Made by a program: the position numbers and the translations under genes. From Chloroflexota bacterium (lineage in GTDB: Bacteria; Chloroflexota; UBA6077), in the NCBI GenBank assembly GCA_021788565.1, contig JAJYKO010000150.1, positions 1 to 9,204 on the forward strand: 9,204 nucleotides of DNA, written 5' to 3'. A model generated the notes under the pieces. It worked only from the letters and a program-made list of their open reading frames with translations, was not told where the DNA came from and did not search any database. Shown piece after piece: positions 1 through 5,153 of this stretch (its first letter is position 1; every line of letters starts with the position of its first letter).

Positions 1-550
1 TCTCCGGGAACTCCGTCGCCTCCACCGTGTCCGCTATGATGTGCTCGTTCTCTATCGCCATCTTCTGCGCCATCCTGGCCGCATTTGGACAGTATGGTCA
101 AGTGGGCGTCACGAACACCTGGATGTGGGTCTCCGTGGTGATCTTCGCCAGCTCCTTCTTGGTAGCCTCGCTCAGGTCCGAAGTCCCCTTGGACACATCC
201 TTGATCCCCTCGATCAGAGAGGAGAACTCGTACCCAGAAGGTATCCCGAAGAACCTCACCTTGCCCTTGTTCTTGCCGCTCATGACCAGGGCTGGGATCT
301 TCTCTACCCTGTACTCCTTGGCAAGATCGGCGTCCTTCAGTAGATCACGAACCTCTACCGTGATCTTGTCGGATAGGTCCGCTACCTCATTTAGCAGTTC
401 TCCAGTCTCCTTGCAGTACATGCACTCAGTACTGGGTACTGCCAGCGGGGACTGGTGCTGGGTGAAGTAGACCAGCTTGACGGGGTCGACCATCTCTTTG
501 GAGAAGTAGTCGACCAGGAAATTGCGATCCTCCTCCGATATCAGCGACAC
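1..550 (-). CDS. PDO/glutaredoxin-like protein disulfide oxidoreductase, probable selenoprotein (Sec at TGA 98-100), 3' end off window
   Basis: This is a cytosolic-type thiol-disulfide oxidoreductase with two thioredoxin folds, like the PDO / glutaredoxin-like family and the N-terminal part of AhpF. The first fold carries a Cys43-Met-Tyr-Cys46 motif and a likely cis-proline in KIPALVM (about residues 84-90). The second fold begins with THIQVFVTPT. The next codon is TGA (98-100), and the same frame continues Pro-Tyr-Cys-Pro-Asn-Ala-Ala and on to the left edge with no further stop, so 183 residues are visible. In this family the TGA position is the first cysteine of a CPYC redox motif, so UPYC with selenocysteine is the natural reading. 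The start is GTG at 548-550, with the strong ribosome site AAGGAGGG five bases upstream. The gene lies 185 bp downstream of cooC on the same strand. No signal peptide is visible. Alternatives are a nonsense mutation or a base-call error (TGC to TGA). The family call is firm and Sec decoding is an inference. Confidence 0.85.
66..83 (-). promoter_or_regulatory. bacterial SECIS-like hairpin after in-frame TGA
   Basis: Read on the minus strand, 14 nt separate the TGA from a hairpin: UGC, a bulged G, GCC, the apical loop AGGAU, then GGC and GCA. This gives six Watson-Crick pairs interrupted by one 5'-side bulge, with a G at the second loop position. E. coli fdhF SECIS has the same plan: three pairs, a single 5' bulge, three pairs and a small G-containing loop, about 11 nt after UGA. 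The element lies within coding sequence, as bacterial SECIS elements do. Pairing was found by eye. Short GC-rich hairpins arise by chance, so its weight comes from position and shape together. Confidence 0.55.
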
Positions 551-735
551 TTAACCCTCCTTCATTTCGCCCGTCGCCTGCGGGCAAACCTTGACATCTG
601 AGATTTGACTGCACGAACCGTGCTGAGCTTCATCCTAATTGCCCCCTGCACACTCCGGACCCGCCTCCCCCTACGAATCATGAGGGACGGCCCATCGATG
701 GGTCGCCCCCGTGTCCGCAAGATGTGTGCAAGTCG
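551..735 (-). other. intergenic region between cooC and the oxidoreductase gene
   Basis: The 185 bp contain no gene. Nearest the oxidoreductase start is the ribosome site (555-562). Just upstream of that is a small hairpin at 566-588 (GCCCG/CGGGC core plus three outer pairs, 7-nt loop), which could influence access to the start. A perfect small palindrome, GCACG-AAC-CGTGC, sits at 611-623. A larger stem-loop lies at 684-709 and is listed separately. I see no convincing -35/-10 pair on the minus strand, so co-transcription with cooC and a separate weak promoter are both possible. Confidence 0.4.
684..709 (-). terminator. stem-loop downstream of cooC, terminator-like without T-tract
   Basis: The palindromic core CCCATCGATGGG is extended by a G-T pair, two further pairs, one mismatch and three G-C pairs. 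It lies 26 bp after the cooC stop. No T-run follows on either strand, so it is not a canonical intrinsic terminator. It could be a pause or processing hairpin, or a Rho-assisted end. Confidence 0.3.
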
Positions 736-1521
736 CTACGACGCGTCCCGGACTTCCGCCAGCCGTTTGCGGATGGCCTGAACCTCCGACTCCAGCGTGG
801 AATCGGTGCCGTAGGGACTGTGCCCCTCGAGGTCCGCGTCGGCCACGGCGGGGTTGTAGGACATGAAGCCGAGCACCGGCAACGGCGCCGCCTGGGCCTC
901 TATGAACTCGCGATCCGCGTCCCCCCGCACCTTGTTGCCCACCACGTAGCAGCGGTTGATGCCCAGGTCCGCGGCCAGCCGAGCCACGTGATGCGCGGTC
1001 TGGACGCTCCGCTGTCCGGGTTCCACCACCACGATCATGGCGTCCACGTTGTCCGCGGTGCCGCGGCCCAGATGCTCCACACCCGCCTCCATGTCGAGTA
1101 TGACGGTGTCGTCCCTTCGGAACAAGACGTGCGTCATCAGCGCCCGAAGCATCACGTTCTCGGGGCACGCACAGCCGCCGCCCCCACGGTCCACCGTCCC
1201 CATCACCATAAGCCTCACGCCCGCGTGGCTCAGGGAGAACCGATCGGGGATATCGTCCACCCGCGGATTCAAGCGGAAGTACGCACCCTGGCTACCGGGT
1301 TTAGCCCCTGTGCGCTCCTCGATCAGGTCGTCCATCTCCGCGATGGGGCGGATAGAAGACGCCTGCTCGGGCGAGACACCCAGGGCCGAGGCCAGGTTTG
1401 CGTCGGGGTCCGCATCTATAGCCAGTACGGGCACGCCCTCGTTGGCGTACTGTCGAGCGAGCATTCCGGCAAGGGTGGTCTTCCCAACCCCACCCTTTCC
1501 GCTGATAGCGATTTTCGGCAT
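736..1521 (-). CDS. cooC: CooC-type nickel-insertion ATPase (CO dehydrogenase maturation)
   Basis: This is a 261-residue MinD/ParA-class ATPase of the CooC/AcsF family, which uses ATP to load nickel into the active-site cluster of anaerobic CO dehydrogenase (and acetyl-CoA synthase). Visible signatures: deviant Walker A GKGGVGKT at residues 8-15 with signature Lys9; DADPDANL near 36-43; a CAC metal-binding motif, Cys117 and Cys119, that bridges the CooC dimer; and DMEAGVEHLGRGT at 133-145, which is characteristic of the family. The ATG at 1519-1521 is chosen because the ATPase fold begins at once (MPKIAISGKGG) and GGAG sits six bases upstream. A longer reading to 1614 adds arginine- and tryptophan-rich residues with no family resemblance. 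The stop is TAG at 736-738. No CODH subunit is in the window, so the client enzyme must be elsewhere. The family call is firm and the nickel role is inferred from the family. Confidence 0.9.
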   Translation of the reverse strand: MPKIAISGKGGVGKTTLAGMLARQYANEGVPVLAIDADPDANLASALGVSPEQASSIRPIAEMDDLIEERTGAKPGSQGAYFRLNPRVDDIPDRFSLSHAGVRLMVMGTVDRGGGGCACPENVMLRALMTHVLFRRDDTVILDMEAGVEHLGRGTADNVDAMIVVVEPGQRSVQTAHHVARLAADLGINRCYVVGNKVRGDADREFIEAQAAPLPVLGFMSYNPAVADADLEGHSPYGTDSTLESEVQAIRKRLAEVRDAS

Positions 1522-1570
1522 TGTGAACTCCAGTCCTCGGGAAATTGCACGGCACGAGAGGTCCAATCGA

Positions 1571-1576
1571 ATTCTA
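1571..1576 (-). promoter_or_regulatory. candidate -10 box for cooC
   Basis: On the minus strand this reads TAGAAT, five of six matches to TATAAT, and would start a transcript about 43 nt upstream of the cooC ATG. The hexamer 17 bp further upstream is TGGCGG, a poor -35, so the call rests on the -10 alone. Confidence 0.3.
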
Positions 1577-1646
1577 ACCCATCGCGGCCAGACCCGCCAG
1601 AAGGCCACCTGCAACCACGTACTTGCTTATCCTGGTTAATTGATCG

Positions 1647-1675
1647 TTGTTGCACGGCCCGGTCTGTGTTACGAT
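1647..1675 (+). promoter_or_regulatory. candidate promoter for glgA
   Basis: TTGTTG (1647-1652) and TACGAT (1670-1675) are separated by 17 bp in the most AT-rich part of the gap. The -35 match is only three of six. The implied leader is about 150 nt, long enough to hold the palindrome at 1798-1810. Confidence 0.3.
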
Positions 1676-1797
1676 TAGTTCCTCCGGTTGATTAGACGAC
1701 GGAGAGCTCCCCGGAGTCCTCCATCGGCTCACTCTCATTCACACCATCCAGGCGTGGTTCTTGCGGCTCGATATACTTGCGTGATCAGAGGATCCTG

Positions 1798-1810
1798 GGA
1801 ACGCGATTCC
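1798..1810. promoter_or_regulatory. operator-like palindrome GGAA-CGCGA-TTCC before glgA
   Basis: The four-base arms GGAA and TTCC flank five bases and end four bases before the glgA ribosome site GGAGG (1814-1818). The arrangement matches the palindrome GGAA-CGGCG-TTCC in the IclR-gene promoter (3585-3597). It may be a second target of that regulator, or chance. Confidence 0.25.
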
Positions 1811-1829
1811 GACGGAGGTTGGTTACGTT

Positions 1830-3314
1830 ATGGCGGAAGGCCAGTTGAAGATCTTGTTCATGGCTGCGGAGATGGTCCCCTTTGCCAAAACCGGGGGTGT
1901 CGCGGAGGTCGTGGGCGCGCTGCCTCGCGTGTTGCGCTCCCTGGGGCACGACGTTCGAGTGGCCATACCCAGGTACGGCCGCATCGACGCCTCCAAGTTT
2001 GGCCTCCGCCCGCTCATCAGCGACATGAAAGTCCCCCTGAACGAGCACTCGGAATCAGCCAGCATACTGACCACCGAGATGGAGGACGGCCTGCCGGTCT
2101 ACTTTGTGGACAACCCCCGCTTCTTCAACAGGGAAAACCTCTACGGTTACGCCGACGACGGAGAGCGATTCATCTTCTACAGCCGAGCCGCCACCCAGAT
2201 GCTCAAGCAGCTTGACTGGAAGCCGGACGTCATTCACCTGAACGACTGGCACACGGCCATCGTCGCCAACTGGCTGAAGACCATATACAAAGAGGACCCC
2301 TTCTTCCAGAACGTCGCCTCGGTCTACACGATCCACAACCTGGCCGTGCAGGGCATCTTCGGCTGGAGAATCCTTGAGATCGCCGGTGTGGACGAATACA
2401 CCTTCATGAACCCGCGCATCGACGAGCTGCCCAACGTGGTAGCGCTGATGGCCCATGGGATCCTCTTCGCCGACGTCATCAGCACGGTCAGCGAGACCTA
2501 TGCGAGGGAGATCCTCACCGCCGAGTACGGCGAAAAGCTGAACACTCTTCTTCAGGAGCGCAAGGACCGGCTTTTCGGCATTCTGAACGGCATCGATTAC
2601 ACCGTGATGAACCCGGCGACCGATCCGGCCCTTGCGCAGAAATACGACACCTCCAACCTGAACCAGAGAGTCACCAACAAGATCGCCCTCCAGCGCGAAT
2701 CGGGCCTGTCGGTGGATCCGAACACGCCCCTTATCGGCTGCATCTCGCGCCTGACGAACCAGAAGGGCTTCGACATCATCTCAGAGGTGATCGACGGCCT
2801 GATGGATCTGCCTCTTCAGCTCGTGCTGATGGGAACGGGCGACCAGTACTACCACGATGTGTTCACGCGGCTCGCCAGGCGGTACCCGCGGAAGGTCGCG
2901 GTCTATCTGACGTTCAACTCATCGCTGGCCCAGAAGATCTACGCGGGCAGCGACATGTTCTTGATGCCGTCGCGGTTTGAACCGTGCGGGTCCAACCAGA
3001 TGGCGGCCCTTCGTTACGGCAGCGTGCCGATCGTGAGGAGGACAGGCGGTCTGGCCGACACCATTCAGGACTTCGACCCGGTCACCGGCGACGGAAACGG
3101 CTTTAGCTTTGACAAGTACAGTGGCATGATGCTGTTCGCCGCCGTGGTGCGCGCCCTGGAGAACTACCGATATCGGGAGACCTGGCGCAAACTGATGGAG
3201 ACGGGTATGCGGTCCGACTTCTCCTGGACCAGCAGCGCCCTAAAGTACGTCGACCTGTACGAGAAGGCGATGCAGTTCCAGCGCGAGTCGCCCGCGCCCG
3301 CCAGGGCAGGATAG
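1830..3314 (+). CDS. glgA: glycogen synthase (ADP-glucose type, GT5)
   Basis: This transfers glucose from ADP-glucose to the non-reducing end of alpha-1,4-glucan in the cytoplasm, the elongation step of glycogen synthesis. The 494 residues match the usual length of bacterial GlgA. The N-terminal half opens with KILFMAAEMVPFAKTGGVAEV, in which Lys20-Thr-Gly-Gly23 is the sugar-nucleotide-binding KTGG motif. HLNDWHTA and YTIHNLAVQG follow, both typical of the GT5 catalytic domain. The C-terminal GT1 half has GCISRLTNQKGFD, then PSRFEPCGSNQMAALRYGS and RRTGGLADT, the conserved glucosyl-binding region. GGAGG lies 11 bases before the ATG, a slightly long spacing. A second ATG ten codons in is less likely because it would cut the first beta strand. 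No other glycogen gene is adjacent, so glgA looks like a stand-alone unit, divergent from cooC. Confidence 0.97.
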   Translation: MAEGQLKILFMAAEMVPFAKTGGVAEVVGALPRVLRSLGHDVRVAIPRYGRIDASKFGLRPLISDMKVPLNEHSESASILTTEMEDGLPVYFVDNPRFFNRENLYGYADDGERFIFYSRAATQMLKQLDWKPDVIHLNDWHTAIVANWLKTIYKEDPFFQNVASVYTIHNLAVQGIFGWRILEIAGVDEYTFMNPRIDELPNVVALMAHGILFADVISTVSETYAREILTAEYGEKLNTLLQERKDRLFGILNGIDYTVMNPATDPALAQKYDTSNLNQRVTNKIALQRESGLSVDPNTPLIGCISRLTNQKGFDIISEVIDGLMDLPLQLVLMGTGDQYYHDVFTRLARRYPRKVAVYLTFNSSLAQKIYAGSDMFLMPSRFEPCGSNQMAALRYGSVPIVRRTGGLADTIQDFDPVTGDGNGFSFDKYSGMMLFAAVVRALENYRYRETWRKLMETGMRSDFSWTSSALKYVDLYEKAMQFQRESPAPARAG

Positions 3315-3372
3315 AGCGCCTCTCCCGCACATCCCGCACGCCGAATCAAGGTAGCCACGCACCCACAGCATT

Positions 3373-3390
3373 CGTGGACGCCTGTCCACG
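3373..3390 (+). terminator. hairpin downstream of glgA, possible terminator
   Basis: CGTGGAC-GCCT-GTCCACG forms a perfect seven-pair stem with a four-base loop, 58 bp after the glgA stop, followed by TGGCGTTTCCTTGC, which is only moderately T-rich. An upstream GCCACG (3354-3359) can pair instead with CGTGGC (3389-3394), so two exclusive folds exist. Termination is plausible but weakly supported. Confidence 0.4.
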
Positions 3391-3439
3391 TGGCGTTTCC
3401 TTGCTCTCTCAGGCTAGTTCTCCCCCACACTGATCCTGA

Positions 3440-3514
3440 CATCCTGGAATCGACGCTTTAGCGGGAATTGTAGGGGCGGCTCGCGAGCCGCCCCTACGTC
3501 TCGATTCCAGGATG
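3440..3514. repeat. nested palindromic REP/MITE-like element
   Basis: The outer arms CATCCTGGAATCGA (3440-3453) and TCGATTCCAGGATG (3501-3514) are perfect 14-bp inverted repeats. Inside lies a perfect 28-bp palindrome at 3470-3497 whose half reads GTAGGGGCGGCTCG. A mini-hairpin, CGCT-TT-AGCG, sits at 3454-3463. GTAGGGGCG palindromes of this kind recur as dispersed intergenic elements in many environmental bacterial genomes. I find no target-site duplication and no second copy in this window. The folded RNA could also terminate transcription from either side. It separates glgA from the methyltransferase operon. Confidence 0.75.
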
Positions 3515-3575
3515 CCGAAATCACTGCGTCGGCGGAATGGCCCTGCCCGACCCCAAAACTCTCGCCAAAAAGCCC

Positions 3576-3604
3576 TTGACTTTAGGAACGGCGTTCCTTA
3601 AACT
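3576..3604 (+). promoter_or_regulatory. sigma-70-like promoter with embedded operator for the IclR-methyltransferase operon
   Basis: TTGACT (3576-3581) and TAAACT (3599-3604) are spaced by exactly 17 bp, and each box is a good match to consensus. The spacer holds the perfect palindrome AGGAAC-GGC-GTTCCT (3584-3598), so a bound regulator would cover the RNA polymerase contact region. The predicted start is near 3611, giving a leader of about 37 nt before the ATG at 3648. GGAA/TTCC half-sites with a short centre resemble known IclR-family operators, which suggests autoregulation. Confidence 0.65.
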
Positions 3605-3616
3605 TCCCTCATTGTT

Positions 3617-3629
3617 GGAACGCTGTTGC
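3617..3629. promoter_or_regulatory. second, imperfect copy of the operator
   Basis: GGAAC-GCT-GTTGC repeats the GGAAC-GGC-GTTCC pattern with one arm mismatch. Its centre is 32 bp, about three helical turns, from the first operator centre, so both would lie on the same DNA face just after the predicted transcription start. Confidence 0.4.
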
Positions 3630-3647
3630 GCGCACTGGAACGAGAAC

Positions 3648-4460
3648 ATGGCGCGTCGGGAAGCTGACCCCAAGGAAGACTTCAAAGGAATCGACGCTGT
3701 TGACAGGGCTCTGGCCGTCCTGGAGTCCTTCTCAGCACAGCGCCCGGAGCTAGGCGTAACCGAGCTCAGCCGCGAACTTCACCTCCACAAGAGCACCACC
3801 TTCCGCAGCCTGGCCTCCCTGGAGGCTCGCGGCTTCGTGACAAAGGACGATCGAACACAGCGGTACACCCTCGGCCCGAAGATCCTCAGACTGTCAGCCG
3901 CCTACCTGAACAGCATCGACGTGCGCGATAAGGCCCGGCCGATCATGCAGAGGCTGCGGATGCGAACGAAGGAAACCGTCAGCCTGTGGATCCCCGCCGG
4001 CGACCGTTGCGTGTGCATCGAGAGAATGGAGAGCTCGCACGAGGTCAGGCGGGTGATAAACATGGGTGACCACATCCCCTTGTACGGCGGCTCTCCAGGA
4101 AAGGTCATCCTGGCCTACATGCCGGAAGCCAATCTAGCGGAAGTAATGTCTCGCGTGCCCCCTGAGCCATCGATGCGGTGGGCTGAGTCAGATCCCGAGG
4201 CGTTCGAAGCGCAGCTCGCGCTCGTCCGAGAGCGCCGCTTCGCCATCTCTGACGGAGATGGCGCTCGCGACGGCTCTTCAGTATCAGCACCAGTGTTCAA
4301 CGCCGCGGGCGAGGTCGTGGCCGCCCTGACGGTGTCCGGTCCTACGTCGCGCTTCGACGGCGACCAGGCGAACCAGCACGCCCGACTGGTCAAACAGGCA
4401 GCAGCGGAGGTCTCTATGCAGATGGGATACGGCATGTATCTGGATGGATCGATACGGTGA
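3648..4460 (+). CDS. IclR-family transcriptional regulator
   Basis: This is a 270-residue DNA-binding regulator of the IclR family and the first gene of the methyltransferase operon. Residues 14-75 are the winged helix-turn-helix: GIDAVDRALAVLESFS, then the recognition region GVTELSRELHLHKSTTFRSL and the wing RYTLGPKIL. Residues about 80-265 are the GAF-like effector domain, with GDRCVCIERMES, GDHIPLYGGSPGKVILAY (near 130-147) and SAPVFNAAGEVVAALTVSGP, all standard landmarks. The open frame extends upstream to 3537, but that part has no family resemblance and contains the promoter and operator, so the ATG at 3648 is chosen; a weak GGAA lies seven bases upstream. The stop overlaps the start of the next gene (GTGA). 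The likely job is sensing a methyl donor or pathway intermediate and controlling the operon, including itself. The ligand is unknown. Confidence 0.93.
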   Translation: MARREADPKEDFKGIDAVDRALAVLESFSAQRPELGVTELSRELHLHKSTTFRSLASLEARGFVTKDDRTQRYTLGPKILRLSAAYLNSIDVRDKARPIMQRLRMRTKETVSLWIPAGDRCVCIERMESSHEVRRVINMGDHIPLYGGSPGKVILAYMPEANLAEVMSRVPPEPSMRWAESDPEAFEAQLALVRERRFAISDGDGARDGSSVSAPVFNAAGEVVAALTVSGPTSRFDGDQANQHARLVKQAAAEVSMQMGYGMYLDGSIR

Positions 4461-5116
4461 AAGCCACGACCAACGTGGGGAAACTGAAACAGGCCGTCTG
4501 CGATGGCCTAGATGTAGAAGCCATTCAGTTCGCCCAGGCAAGCCTTGATGAAGGTGTGCCGGCGATCACCGTTCTCAACGAGGGCGTCGTGGCCGGCCTC
4601 CAGATGGCGGGTAGATTGTGGCAGGAGGGCGAATACTTCCTGCCCGAGGTGGTCCTGAGTGCTGAGGCGTTCCGCCTTTGCGTGGACCTTCTCAAGCCGA
4701 GGCTGAGAATCGGCGACATTGGACGGGCGGGACGCTGCATGTTCGGCACCGTCGCGGGCGACATGCACGATCTCGGCAAGAGCATCGTGATGTCCATGCT
4801 CAGCGGCGCTGGCTTCGATATGATCGACCTCGGGGTGGACGTTCCCACCCACACCTTCGTCAGCAAGGTCGCCGAAATGAAGCCAGACATCCTCGGGATC
4901 GGCGCCTACATGAGCACGACGATGCTCGTCATCAAGGACGTCATCACCGCCCTTGAACGGGCAGGACTGCGTAAATCGTTGGTGATACTGGTCGGCGGCG
5001 TTCCGGTCACTCACCGCTTCGCTGAGCAGGTGGGAGCGGACGGATACGCGTCCGATGCACTAACCGCTGTGCAGGTAGCAGTGGAGCTGCTCGAACGAAA
5101 GCGCCACGGGACATAG
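4457..5116 (+). CDS. methyltransferase corrinoid protein 1 (MtaC/MtbC-like)
   Basis: This 219-residue protein carries a cobamide cofactor whose cobalt shuttles between Co(I) and methyl-Co(III). Residues 1-85 are the helical cap domain, with EGEYFLPEVVLSAEAF as its landmark. Residues about 92-215 are the Rossmann-like B12-binding domain: GDMHDLGK (101-108), in which Asp102-X-His104-X-X-Gly107 is the base-off/His-on motif and His104 the lower cobalt ligand, then DLGVDVP, GAYMSTTM, VGGVPVT and GADGYASDA. The start is GTG at 4457, overlapping the IclR stop by four bases, which suggests translational coupling; no strong ribosome site is seen. It is paralogous to the corrinoid protein at 7105-7767. 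The partners are probably the URO-D and MtrH-like enzymes downstream, with the RACo-like protein as reactivator. The family is firm and the methyl donor unknown. Confidence 0.95.
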   Translation: MKATTNVGKLKQAVCDGLDVEAIQFAQASLDEGVPAITVLNEGVVAGLQMAGRLWQEGEYFLPEVVLSAEAFRLCVDLLKPRLRIGDIGRAGRCMFGTVAGDMHDLGKSIVMSMLSGAGFDMIDLGVDVPTHTFVSKVAEMKPDILGIGAYMSTTMLVIKDVITALERAGLRKSLVILVGGVPVTHRFAEQVGADGYASDALTAVQVAVELLERKRHGT

Positions 5117-5153
5117 ATGTACTGAGGAGCGACGGCGGATTTGGAGAGAGCCC

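Larger units (their letters stand above)
1522..1829. other. divergent intergenic region between cooC and glgA
   Basis: The 308 bp between the divergent starts contain no credible gene. The part around 1630-1680 is visibly more AT-rich than its surroundings, as expected for promoter DNA. Candidate promoters for each side and a palindrome close to the glgA start are listed separately. A further -10-like TATACT is at 1772-1777 but has no reasonable -35 partner. Confidence 0.6.

Noticed and set aside
1..100. Genome-wide recoding of TGA (to Trp or Gly)
   Set aside because: TGA ends the IclR, RACo-like, corrinoid 2 and URO-D genes at sensible places, so it is a normal stop here.
98..550. A complete 150-residue protein ending at the TGA
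   Set aside because: It would end immediately before the second redox motif, while the same frame continues with family-like sequence including the resolving cysteine; Sec read-through or an error explains the data better.
724..1695. Long plus-strand frame across the cooC gene
   Set aside because: It is rich in His, Arg and Pro, has no recognisable motif and lies opposite a clear CooC gene; typical antisense frame of GC-rich DNA.
1772..1777. TATACT as a glgA -10 box
   Set aside because: No acceptable -35 hexamer lies 16-18 bp upstream.
3537..3647. N-terminal extension of the IclR protein
   Set aside because: The added residues do not resemble the family, and the stretch contains a well-formed promoter with an operator.
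4508..5014. Minus-strand frame opposite corrinoid protein 1
   Set aside because: The B12-binding motifs on the plus strand are unambiguous and the antisense translation has low complexity.
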